In this document: in pieces, positions 54,779 through 62,688 of the stretch
Layout: each line of letters starts with the position of its first letter
Numbering within the stretch: position 1 is the first letter of the stretch
DNA from: Clostridiaceae bacterium
Lineage (GTDB): Bacteria > Bacillota > Clostridia > DSM-8532
Direction of reading: 5' to 3'
Length of the DNA: 64,000 nucleotides
Assembly (NCBI GenBank): GCA_012719545.1
Contig: JAAYAD010000065.1
Location: 36,828 to 100,827 of the forward strand
Translations under genes and position numbers: made by a program
Notes under the pieces: model-generated
The model's input: only the letters and a program-made list of their open reading frames with translations
Databases searched by the model: none
What the model was told of the DNA's origin: nothing

Positions 54779-55090
54779 AATTAATTTTATGTGGTCAGTT
54801 TGATTTCCATGCAAAGCATTTTAAGATTGGATTTATTGAATAGCAGCACTTTCTGTAGTATTTTGTTCCTTATTGTACAAGCATTTGTAGTTCAATGGGT
54901 TATATCATTGAGTTTATATAAGTCTTTTAATAAGCCTTTGGACATACTTCTGATTATGGTAAAATATAATCAATAAATAAAACTGGTTTACATTGTGTGT
55001 ATCTAAATGTGTATTTTTAAATTAAAATACATCATTTAAGCTATATCAGGAAATTTCTTAAGGATACATCATTTAGGAAGATTAGAATAT
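54779..55090. other. Divergent promoter region between spoIID and tadA
   Basis: About 310 AT-rich bases. On the + strand TTGGAC (54939-54944 region) with TAAAAT 16 bp downstream is the best tadA promoter candidate. No clear sigma-E box pair for spoIID was found. No open frame with a ribosome site is evident. Confidence 0.4.
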
Positions 55091-55540
55091 ATGTTTATAA
55101 TAAACCCTTATATGGCTGAAGCAATAAAGGAAGCCCAAAAGGCTATGGAAAAAAATGAGGTTCCGGTGGGTGCCGTTATAGTTAGAAACGGTCAGATTAT
55201 TTCCCGTGCTCATAATTTAAGGGAATCAAAAAAACAGGCCACATACCATGCTGAGCTTATTGCAATCCAGGATGCCTGTGAAAAGCTTGGAACCTGGCGG
55301 CTTGATGATTGCGAACTTTATGTCACACTTGAACCATGCCCCATGTGTGCAGGCGCCATTATAAATGCTCGGATAAGCAAAGTATATTTCGGGGCTTATG
55401 ACTCCAAGGGAGGAGCTTGCGGATCCGTTGTTGATTTGCTCAGAAAAGGGACCTTCAACCATTCGCCAGAAGTTTATGCAGGAATAATGGAGGAGCCCTG
55501 CGAAGAGCTTCTAAAGGAATTTTTTAAAAACCTCAGGTAA
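55091..55540 (+). CDS. tadA: tRNA-specific adenosine deaminase
   Basis: TadA converts A34 to inosine in the tRNA-Arg(ACG) anticodon. It has 149 residues: VPVGAVIV near the N-terminus, the zinc-binding and catalytic YHAELIAI (HAE) and PCPMCAGAI (PCxxC) motifs, and the ARISKVYFGA strand. The start follows AGGAAG. In many Firmicutes the SRP RNA and dnaX follow tadA; here neither is seen, and a different structured element lies 265 bp downstream. Confidence 0.95.
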   Translation: MFIINPYMAEAIKEAQKAMEKNEVPVGAVIVRNGQIISRAHNLRESKKQATYHAELIAIQDACEKLGTWRLDDCELYVTLEPCPMCAGAIINARISKVYFGAYDSKGGACGSVVDLLRKGTFNHSPEVYAGIMEEPCEELLKEFFKNLR

Positions 55541-55790
55541 GGATAAGTATACTTTTCACACATATTTTTCTTTCATTTATCTGACTCATAATTCTTTCCT
55601 TGCCAAATCCGGGCTATATGGCTTCATTCCATTCTTCCGGTTGGATAACTGTATTTGGCCTCATCAATACTACCGAGATACGCCGCAGATACTGGACTAT
55701 TAAATAATATACGGTGTTTGTGTTTACCAATTTTTTCAAAGCATGGCAATACAATTGACCGAACTTTTAATTGGATTTAAAGCAAGGTTC
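55541..55790. other. Intergenic region after tadA
   Basis: About 250 bases with no gene recognised. Near its end, TTGACC (55755-55760) with TAAAGC 17 bp downstream could be a weak promoter for the structured element that follows. I looked for the SRP RNA core here and did not find it. Confidence 0.4.
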
Positions 55791-55804
55791 AATTAATTCA
55801 AAAT

Positions 55805-55872
55805 CCCCAGGGCAGGTCGAGGAACATGAAATCCCTGGGGGGAGTGTGTATGAAGTCCCCAGCCGACCTTTT
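55805..55872 (+). ncRNA. Unrecognised structured RNA element with mutually exclusive hairpins
   Basis: CCCCAGGG (55805-55812) pairs with CCCTGGGG (55833-55840). The second half of that arm, CTGGGG (55835-55840), can instead pair with CCCCAG (55857-55862), and AGGTCG (55814-55819) with CGACCT (55864-55869), forming a two-part terminator-like stem that ends in TTTT. The two folds compete, or the outer helix makes a pseudoknot with the first. It does not match the riboswitches or small RNAs I know. It could be a switch for the gene downstream or a free-standing RNA. Confidence 0.45.
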
Positions 55873-55943
55873 CCTAGATTCTGAGATTCTCTCATATTAT
55901 TCATGTTGGGTTAACAGGTTTGAGACTTTTTTACAAATTCATG

Positions 55944-55972
55944 TTTAGTGTTCTTTTAAATTGGTATATAAT
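55944..55972 (+). promoter_or_regulatory. Possible promoter of the GGDEF/EAL gene
   Basis: TTTAGT (55944-55949), a 17-bp spacer and a perfect TATAAT (55967-55972). The leader of about 155 bases has hairpins GAGAATT/AATTCTC (about 55993-56012) and GCGCA/TGCGT (56101-56115), the second right before the AAAGGAGG site. Confidence 0.4.
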
Positions 55973-56134
55973 TAAAATAATAAAATCAAGGGAGAATTTT
56001 GTCGAATTCTCGCTAATTATTTCCTCAAAAACTTTTCTGTCTGAACCTCGAAGTTACCATGTTGTTTGACTTTGCAAATAAATCGGAAATATTATGCTCA
56101 GCGCAAATTTATGCGTGAAAGGAGGCAAGTTGTC

Positions 56135-58195
56135 ATGAAAAAGAAAGATAATTTGAATGAGCTTCTTTTACGCCCGGTAGAATCAGTGGACGAAAATTAT
56201 CCTTTAAAAGCGGCTTTACGGGTATCCATTGTCTATGTTATTATTGGCGCATTATGGATACTGTTTTCAGATAAAGTCCTTGAATCGTATTTTTCTGACA
56301 CAAGCCTTATAACCTTATTCAGCATGATTAAGGGATGGGTATATGTACTTGCAACAGGAGTGCTCATTTTTTTCCTCATACTACGTCCCCTTAAAAAAGT
56401 TCATTCAATCAGCAAAACCCTTGTCAGTAATTATGAGGAACTGACTGCCACATACGAAGAACTCCACGCATCAGAGCAGGAATTGCAGACACAAGTTGAA
56501 AAGCTGGCTCAAAGCGATGAAAGATACAGGCTTGTCTCGGAAGCCACCAATGATGCTATATGGGAAGAGAAAAACGGCATACGCTATTTTTCCGAGCGCT
56601 GGTATAACATTACAGGCTACACCAAGGAAGAGATAGCTGCTCTTGGTGACTGGATGTTATTAATTCATCCCGATGACATTGATATTGTGAGGGATAAGCT
56701 AAAGTGGCACATAAAAACCAGGACCCCCCACTACAGTTGCGAATACAGGATTAGGCACAAAAATGGTGAATACAGATGGATTTTATCAAGAGCTATTTTT
56801 ATATTCAGCGATGAAGGAGAAATTATCCGCGCTGCCGGTTCCCATACCGACATAACAAACTTAAAAATGTATCAGGAACAGTTAAGACGTCTTGCTTTTC
56901 AGGATTATCTGACGGGGCTTCCAAACAGGATATCCTTTTACAGTTTCCTTAACGATACTGTTTCCGGTCAGCCAAACAAGAAATTAGCAGTTCTCTTTAT
57001 TGATATTGATAATATCAAGTACATAAATGATACCCTGGGACATACAGCCGGTGACGAGCTTATACAACATGTCGGAAAACGATTTATGGAGATGGTGGAC
57101 AGCCGCAAATCAGTGTACAGAATAGGCAGTGATGAATTTGTCATATTGATACATCATTATGAATCAATTGATGAGATACGGTCATTTGCCAATGAAATTA
57201 TTAACAGTTTTACTGTCCCGTTTAGCCTTTCAGGAAGCCAGCTATTTATTTCGGCAAGTATTGGAATCTCTCTGTATCCTGAACACGGAACCGATGCAGA
57301 TAAATTGCTGAAATGCGCTGATCTGGCCAAGTATAAAGCTAAAACCACTGCCAGGGGAAAATATATTTTCTATTCCGACGAAATGGACATGCTGATAAGT
57401 GAAAGGCTTACAATAGTAAATCAGCTTCGCAGCGCATTGGACAAGAACGAATTTGAAGTTCACTACCAGCCCCAGATTGATATTGCCACGGGCAAGGTCT
57501 GCGCATTGGAAGCATTGCTGCGGTGGAAAAATGATTTCCTTGGGTATGTTCCTCCCCTTAAATTTATTGAAATTGCAGAAGAAACTCATCTTATTGCTCC
57601 CATTGGGTACTGGGTTTTGGAAAAATCCTGCCGGTTCCTTAAAGACCTTCACTCTCTGGGCTATACCGATATCCGCATATCAGTCAACGTTTCTGTAATT
57701 CAATTGATTCAGAAGGATTTCACAGACAGGATTATGGACATTTTATCCCAGACTGGCCTAAGCCCTGAATGTCTTGAGCTTGAAGTTACCGAGTCGGTTT
57801 TCATTGACTCCTTTAAGGATGTTCGGAAGAAAATAGAATATCTTATGTCCCAAGGTATTTCAATTGCACTGGACGATTTCGGCAAGGGCTACTCTTCATT
57901 GAATTATCTTACTCAAATTCCCATCTCAACCCTTAAAATAGACAAAAGTTTTATTGACACCATTGAAAGCCAAAGCCCTGAAAACATCCTGACAAGCATG
58001 ATGATCATAATTGGCCGTAAATTAGGATTTAACGTTGTTGCTGAAGGCGTGGAAACTGAGAATCAGCTCAATTACTTAAAGAGGTACAGGTGCCACAAGG
58101 TTCAGGGATATTATTTCTGCAAACCCCTGCCCCAGAATGACATACCTGAATTTTTAAGGCGTACTCAACATAATCATATACAGGTTGAAGGATGA
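56135..58195 (+). CDS. PAS-GGDEF-EAL cyclic-di-GMP signalling protein
   Basis: A membrane protein of 686 residues: two hydrophobic helices (about 20-85), a coiled coil (about 95-130), PAS/PAC sensor (about 135-250), GGDEF domain (about 260-415) and EAL domain (about 430-675). The cyclase motif reads GSDEF in YRIGSDEFVIL, so cyclase activity is uncertain. The EAL part keeps LEALLRW, EVTES, DDFGKGYSS, KIDKSF and VAEGVET, so it is probably an active phosphodiesterase. The ATG at 56135 follows AAAGGAGG; a TTG at 56066 is much weaker. Confidence 0.93.
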   Translation: MKKKDNLNELLLRPVESVDENYPLKAALRVSIVYVIIGALWILFSDKVLESYFSDTSLITLFSMIKGWVYVLATGVLIFFLILRPLKKVHSISKTLVSNYEELTATYEELHASEQELQTQVEKLAQSDERYRLVSEATNDAIWEEKNGIRYFSERWYNITGYTKEEIAALGDWMLLIHPDDIDIVRDKLKWHIKTRTPHYSCEYRIRHKNGEYRWILSRAIFIFSDEGEIIRAAGSHTDITNLKMYQEQLRRLAFQDYLTGLPNRISFYSFLNDTVSGQPNKKLAVLFIDIDNIKYINDTLGHTAGDELIQHVGKRFMEMVDSRKSVYRIGSDEFVILIHHYESIDEIRSFANEIINSFTVPFSLSGSQLFISASIGISLYPEHGTDADKLLKCADLAKYKAKTTARGKYIFYSDEMDMLISERLTIVNQLRSALDKNEFEVHYQPQIDIATGKVCALEALLRWKNDFLGYVPPLKFIEIAEETHLIAPIGYWVLEKSCRFLKDLHSLGYTDIRISVNVSVIQLIQKDFTDRIMDILSQTGLSPECLELEVTESVFIDSFKDVRKKIEYLMSQGISIALDDFGKGYSSLNYLTQIPISTLKIDKSFIDTIESQSPENILTSMMIIIGRKLGFNVVAEGVETENQLNYLKRYRCHKVQGYYFCKPLPQNDIPEFLRRTQHNHIQVEG

Positions 58196-58208
58196 AGGAG
58201 GAAAAAAT

Positions 58209-58688
58209 ATGCCGGATATGCTGGTTAAGCTCTATGAGCTTCCTGAAAGCACAGAGGTTTTTAAGGAGCTTGAGAATAAGGGATACAGAATTATACGGGC
58301 TATGGCTCCAAACAAAATAAAAGTCCTTGATTTTGTAAGAAAAAATTTTAGTGACTATTGGGTAAGCGAATGCGATGTTGCCTTTTCCAACAACCCCATA
58401 AGCTGCATTATTGCAGTGGACAGTAATAAAGAAATTGTAGGTTTTGCCTGCTATGAAACAACCTGCAAGGCTTTCTTCGGCCCCATAGGCGTTAAGGAGA
58501 GCCACAGAGGGCTTAATCTGGGCAAGGCCCTTCTTCTTGCAGCATTGCAAGGTTTAAAGGAAATGGGATATGCTTATGCAATTATAGGCGGCGCCGAAGA
58601 CGCAATTGGTTTTTACGAAAAGACGGTAAATGCGACAGTAATCCCTGGCTCGGCCCCGGGAATCTATAAAAATATGCTTTATCCATGA
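58209..58688 (+). CDS. GNAT-family N-acetyltransferase
   Basis: A 159-residue acetyltransferase. The acetyl-CoA motif is VKESHRGLNLGKALL (about 100-114), matching R/Q-x-x-G-x-G/A with the substitution GLNLG, followed by the helix LLAALQGLKEMGY and a final strand IIGGAEDAIGFYEK. The substrate is unknown. The ATG at 58209 lies seven bases after AAGGAGG, a site that straddles the stop of the GGDEF/EAL gene, so the two are probably cotranscribed and coupled. Confidence 0.85.
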   Translation: MPDMLVKLYELPESTEVFKELENKGYRIIRAMAPNKIKVLDFVRKNFSDYWVSECDVAFSNNPISCIIAVDSNKEIVGFACYETTCKAFFGPIGVKESHRGLNLGKALLLAALQGLKEMGYAYAIIGGAEDAIGFYEKTVNATVIPGSAPGIYKNMLYP

Positions 58689-58951
58689 GCATAAATCAAT
58701 TTTGTAATTTATAAGATTATTATTCTTAGAGTACTTTACTAGTGAAAATTGTTGCTAATTATTAAAGCTATTGTAAACCTATTGTAATTCTACTTTATAA
58801 CATCATAGTGATATTTATACTCTGATACTATAGCTTCCTCACTCGTATACTTTTTCTCATATCTCTTTCAATTTATTTTATATCTTTACCACATGTCTAC
58901 AAGAATATATATTTATTTTGCATAAATTTTGCAAAATGCGAATAAAATCAT
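58689..58951. other. AT-rich intergenic region before the RloA/RloB pair
   Basis: About 260 bases, visibly richer in A+T than the flanking core genes, with no gene recognised. It separates the c-di-GMP/GNAT unit from the defence-like pair and may be a junction of horizontally acquired DNA. Confidence 0.4.
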
Positions 58952-58980
58952 TTGATAAGGGGCAGTATTTATCATATAAT
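58952..58980 (+). promoter_or_regulatory. Promoter of the RloA/RloB pair
   Basis: TTGATA (58952-58957), a 17-bp spacer and a perfect TATAAT (58975-58980). GCGAA-TTT-TTCGC lies between the expected transcription start and the GGAGG site, and three TTTTGC words lie around the promoter (58915-58999), suggesting repressor or leader control. Confidence 0.65.
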
Positions 58981-59025
58981 ATTAATGTGATTTTGCGAAT
59001 TTTTCGCAGAATGGAGGAAGCTTTA

Positions 59026-60345
59026 ATGTTGTTAGAATTCAAAGCAAAAAATTATAAGTCTTTTAAAAATGAACTAGTATTTTCTCTAACTCCGGCTCCA
59101 AAGCAAAAAGGACTCGATTATAGCATACTGAAAGAAAAAATAGGCAATAAAATTTACAAAGGTCTGTGTTCAGCTGTCATTTATGGACCAAATGCATCTG
59201 GAAAAACCAATATTATTGGTGCTATGGATACTTTCAAATCCATTGTTTTGCGCGGGAATATTCGCAATGCAGAAGAAAACGGCAATCCTAATGCTGCTTC
59301 TTACAGACTTGAGCTTATTCCTAATTACACAGGCAAGTATGCTGAACCTGTATGTTTTTCCATTAAGTTTACATCCAATGGTTTATTGATAGAATATTCG
59401 TTCTCTGCTGACCTCGGAACGTTTTTGGATAGCGATTATCGACGCAAAATCTTATCAGAAAAACTATCAATAAATAATAATCTGATTTTTTCCAGGGACA
59501 CCGGACTGCAAATCCATTCATTAGATCCTATTGAAGATTTCCTCGTAAACGAATTTGAAAAGAATGCTGACAGCGCAAAAGCTTTGGCGATAAGCAATCT
59601 GAATGATGAAGAACTATTCTTAATGAACGGATTTAAGCATTTGTTCAGTTCCTACTTAGTTTCACAAATAAGTGATTGGCTTGAAAATAAATTTATTATT
59701 ATGTATCAGGCCAATGCCATACGGCTTATGCGAAAGTTCAGCGATACCAGTAAGAACTCAATATACGTAGAAGAGACAATAAATGATGCTGTATCCTATT
59801 TCGGCATTAAATCTAATACACTAGGATATATAGTAAAAGATGACAACAAAGAGGCCCAACTCTGTTCTCTTCTAAATATAGATGATAAAAATGTTGCACT
59901 CCCTGCAATATTCTTTGAATCTTACGGGACCATACGGTTTGTAAATTTATTCCCGTTAATTGCTATAGCTCTTGCAAATGGCTGTACGTTGGTTGTGGAT
60001 GAATTTGATGCTTCAATTCATCCTATGGCTTTGATGAACATTATTAACATTTTTCATAATGATGAAATAAACATTAATCGTGCCCAATTGGTATTTAATA
60101 CTCATAACCCTATATTTTTAAATGGCAATTTGTATCGAAGAGATGAAATTAAATTTGTTGATAGGGACGAATCAACACACCTGAGTAACCATTATTCTCT
60201 TTCTGATTTTGGTGTCGGAAAGTCCGGAACACGCAAACATCAGGATTATATGAAGCATTATTTTGTGGACAGATACGGCGCAATTAAAAATGTGGATTTT
60301 ACCCCCATCTTCAAAGAAATTATTTCACAAAAAGATGAGGTATGA
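59026..60345 (+). CDS. RloA/AbiLi-like AAA ATPase
   Basis: An OLD-like AAA ATPase of 439 residues. The N-terminal strand LEFKAKNYKSFKNE is typical, Walker A is GPNASGKTN (about 50-58), and Walker B with the catalytic acids is LVVDEFDASIHP, followed by NTHNPIFL. This type is encoded with RloB-domain proteins in abortive-infection AbiL loci, which fits the next gene. The ATG at 59026 lies eight bases after GGAGG; an upstream TTG (58918) is ruled out by the promoter at 58952-58980. The region is AT-rich, suggesting transfer. Confidence 0.88.
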   Translation: MLLEFKAKNYKSFKNELVFSLTPAPKQKGLDYSILKEKIGNKIYKGLCSAVIYGPNASGKTNIIGAMDTFKSIVLRGNIRNAEENGNPNAASYRLELIPNYTGKYAEPVCFSIKFTSNGLLIEYSFSADLGTFLDSDYRRKILSEKLSINNNLIFSRDTGLQIHSLDPIEDFLVNEFEKNADSAKALAISNLNDEELFLMNGFKHLFSSYLVSQISDWLENKFIIMYQANAIRLMRKFSDTSKNSIYVEETINDAVSYFGIKSNTLGYIVKDDNKEAQLCSLLNIDDKNVALPAIFFESYGTIRFVNLFPLIAIALANGCTLVVDEFDASIHPMALMNIINIFHNDEININRAQLVFNTHNPIFLNGNLYRRDEIKFVDRDESTHLSNHYSLSDFGVGKSGTRKHQDYMKHYFVDRYGAIKNVDFTPIFKEIISQKDEV

Positions 60346-60348
60346 TTT

Positions 60349-61000
60349 ATGACTCTAAAAGAAAACAGGTCATTTTATTTTTCTGTTGAAGGACAAACAG
60401 AAAAATGGTATTTTGAATGGCTTCAGAATATCATTAATGCAGAACCAGCATCAAAATATAAAGTTAAAATTGATGTAAAAAAAAAATCCGCTTTCGCGAA
60501 TAAAGCAACTGTCTGTCATTGGGAAAACAGATATAACCCATATATGTGATTATGAAGGTAACGAGGAAGAATTTCAAAGAAAATTTATGAATACTTTAGA
60601 CCAAATGAAAGCGGCGGAGAAATCAGGGAAAAACATCAAGTATCATTTGGGTTACAGTAATTTAACATTTGAACTGTGGATGATCATACATAAAATTAAT
60701 TTTACCTGTCCACTGGCCCATCGTAATCAATATCTAGCTCATCTTAACAGAGCTTATAACGAACAATTTAACAGCCTGGACGAATACAAGGAGGAAAATA
60801 ATTTTAAACGTCTTCTTAGTAAACTGACGCTTGAAGATATACGTCAAGCAGTTGACAGGGCTATTAAAATTACGGGTAAAAATGAGGAAAACAGATATGT
60901 TTTGCAAAAATATAAAAGGTATACATATTATAGAGAAAATCCCTCACTTTCGGTATGGACATCTGTGAAAACAATACTAAAAACGTGTGAACTAATATGA
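60349..61000 (+). pseudogene. RloB/AbiLii-like protein, interrupted by a frameshift in an A10 tract
   Basis: The frame begins with FYFSVEGQTEKWYFEWLQ, the N-terminus of the RloB family, and runs to a TGA at 60547-60549. Homology continues in another frame from the run of ten A at 60477-60486: RIKQLSVIGKTDITHICDYEG, then YHLGYSNLTFELWMIIHK and the C-terminus. Nine A (or twelve) would fuse both parts into a full-length protein of about 216 residues. It is four bases downstream of the ATPase gene. It may be a pseudogene, a phase-variable gene or a sequencing error. Confidence 0.85.
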
Positions 61001-61020
61001 TTTAAAGCTGATAATAGGAC

Positions 61021-61056
61021 CCCCATCCACCTTAACGGTGAATGGGGTTGAATTTT
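61021..61056 (+). terminator. Terminator after the RloB gene
   Basis: CCCCAT-CC-ACC (61021-61031) pairs with GGT-GA-ATGGGG (61037-61047), followed by TTGAATTTTT. It may also end the convergent CorC-family transcript. Confidence 0.7.
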
Positions 61057-62381
61057 TAAGGCTCGGCATCCGAGTAACAGACCACCGCGCTTTCAAGTCT
61101 TCTATCTTTAATCTTTGTAACCTTAATGGTAAGTCCGTATTCTTCCAACTCGGGAGTACTTCCGTCGCAAGGAACGGTTCCTAAAATTCCAAATACCAGT
61201 CCGCCAAATGTATCGTATTCATCTTCCGGAAGTGCCACACCAAGCTGCTTTGACACCTCATCCAAAGGTGCCGCGCCCTGTATTCGCCAGGTCTTTGAAT
61301 CTATCCGCTCAATGAGAGGAGACTCCGGCGGCATTGAAATGTCGTCATCAAGGTCGCCAACAAGTTCCTCCAGAAGGTCATTCATTGTAATAATACCGCT
61401 CATTCCGCCGTATTCGTCCACAACAACGGCAAAGTGATTTCTGGTCTTTTTCATATTTCGGAACAAAACGTCTGCCTTTACCGATTCAGGGACAAAGTAG
61501 GCAGGATGTACGGCATGTTTCATAACCTCTTCGCGGGATTTGATTTTAAGCCTGTGATAGTCCTTTACATGCAGAACTCCTACAATATTGTCAGGACTGT
61601 CCGAGCATACGGGATATATGGAATGCCTGCTTTCGTTTATGGTCTGTTCCCATTGCTCATCAGTTTCATCAAGCCAAAGTATTGAGACATCGGTACGATG
61701 GGTCATTATTTCTCCGGCGGATATGTCATCAAATTCGAATATGTTATGAATCATCTCCCGTTCATCGGGCTGTATGGTTCCGTTTTGCTTTCCGGCATCC
61801 AGTATCATGCGGATTTCCTCTTCCGCGTTTTCCTCTTCCTCACTGTTGGGGTCAACTCCAAGAAGCCTTAATAGGCCATTGGTGGATACCGTAAAGAGCC
61901 AGACGGCGGGTGTGAATATTCTTGAAACTGCATAGATAAGCCCCGACATACCGAGAGCTATCTTCTCAGCCTTTTTCATGGCAAGCCTTTTAGGGATAAG
62001 TTCGCCAAGAAGCACTGTGAAATAAGTAAGTAAAATGGTAATTATGGCTACAGATAATATATTGATAACTGCCACAGGTATTTTTATGCCAATACCCATA
62101 AACCAGGAAACCAATCTGTCAGAGAAGTTTTCGGTAGCAACGGCACTGCTTAACAGGTTGACAAGAGTAATTCCAACCTGAATGGTTGCAAGAAAGCCTG
62201 AAGGCTGTTCGGTAAGCTTTGCAAGGCGCAAAGCACGCTTATCACCGGCAGCAACAAGCTTTGCCAGTTTGTTATCATTCATGGTGATAACAGCTATCTC
62301 AGCACAGGCAAAAATAGCATTGAAACAGATAAATACCAGTTGAAGCAAAAGCAGCCATAATATAGGATGATCGTCAGACAA
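61056..62381 (-). CDS. CNNM/CorC-family transporter (hemolysin C-like)
   Basis: A membrane protein of 441 residues: an N-terminal DUF21/CNNM membrane domain (about 1-190), a pair of CBS domains (about 205-330, GEIMTHRTDVSILW and YPVCSDSPDNIVGVLHVKD) and a C-terminal CorC_HlyC domain (about 350-432). Family members take part in magnesium efflux or homeostasis. The start is TTG, nine bases after GGGAGG. No magnesium riboswitch was recognised in its leader; the upstream region instead holds a mini-ORF and a terminator. Confidence 0.9.
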   Translation of the reverse strand: MSDDHPILWLLLLQLVFICFNAIFACAEIAVITMNDNKLAKLVAAGDKRALRLAKLTEQPSGFLATIQVGITLVNLLSSAVATENFSDRLVSWFMGIGIKIPVAVINILSVAIITILLTYFTVLLGELIPKRLAMKKAEKIALGMSGLIYAVSRIFTPAVWLFTVSTNGLLRLLGVDPNSEEEENAEEEIRMILDAGKQNGTIQPDEREMIHNIFEFDDISAGEIMTHRTDVSILWLDETDEQWEQTINESRHSIYPVCSDSPDNIVGVLHVKDYHRLKIKSREEVMKHAVHPAYFVPESVKADVLFRNMKKTRNHFAVVVDEYGGMSGIITMNDLLEELVGDLDDDISMPPESPLIERIDSKTWRIQGAAPLDEVSKQLGVALPEDEYDTFGGLVFGILGTVPCDGSTPELEEYGLTIKVTKIKDRRLESAVVCYSDAEP

Positions 62382-62499
62382 AATTATAACCTCCCAATAT
62401 ATTTTCTATTTTAGTTCTGTTTTTTATCCAAACTTAGCAAAGCTAAGTCGGTCACAAAAATGTTTAAATGTTTAACGTTACTTTTGTAATAAATAAAAA

Positions 62500-62546
62500 A
62501 CACACAACACCAGAGCAATATAATAATTGCCCTCTGTCATGTGTTA
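62500..62546 (-). terminator. Terminator directly after the 32-codon mini-ORF
   Basis: On the minus strand AACAC-ATGA-CAGAG-GG-CAA pairs with TTG-CTCTG-GTGTT (62506-62545), with small internal loops, followed by GTGTGTTTTTTATTTA. The mini-ORF stop codon lies at the base of the stem. Confidence 0.72.
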
Positions 62547-62642
62547 TGAAAGCCTTTTTATGTATTTAATAAAAACTATTTCCTTAAAATATCTGTCGGG
62601 CGCCCCCCAATAATCAGAAGGCTCACTCACTTTAAGATGCAC
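62544..62642 (-). CDS. Unrecognised 32-residue mini-ORF
   Basis: A short minus-strand frame starts at a GTG (62640-62642). The peptide begins MHLKVSEP, contains SDYWGAPDRYF and ends YIKRLS. Its composition (Trp, Tyr, Asp, Pro, charged) looks like a real protein and not random AT-rich translation. AAAGGA is three bases upstream, a short spacing. A near-consensus promoter lies directly before it and a terminator directly after. It could be a small protein or the preserved C-terminal remnant of a lost gene. No function is recognised. Confidence 0.45.
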   Translation of the reverse strand: MHLKVSEPSDYWGAPDRYFKEIVFIKYIKRLS

Positions 62643-62659
62643 CTATCCTTTCAAGTTTA

Positions 62660-62688
62660 AGCATATAACAGCTTTATATGTTTGTCAA
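62660..62688 (-). promoter_or_regulatory. Promoter of the mini-ORF
   Basis: On the minus strand a perfect TTGACA (62683-62688), a 17-bp spacer and TATGCT (62660-62665). It overlaps the end of the preceding gene, and the expected start site is only about 10 bp from the GTG. Confidence 0.5.

Noticed and set aside
55541..56134. SRP RNA (ffs) downstream of tadA
   Set aside because: The conserved helix 8 loop sequences of SRP RNA were not found; the hairpins at 55805-55872 do not fit it.
60349..60549. A complete 66-residue protein downstream of the RloA gene
   Set aside because: The sequence is the N-terminus of RloB and homology continues in the other frame after the A10 run.
62382..62543. Magnesium or lysine riboswitch in the CorC-family leader
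   Set aside because: No match to the conserved cores; the structured part is the terminator of the mini-ORF.
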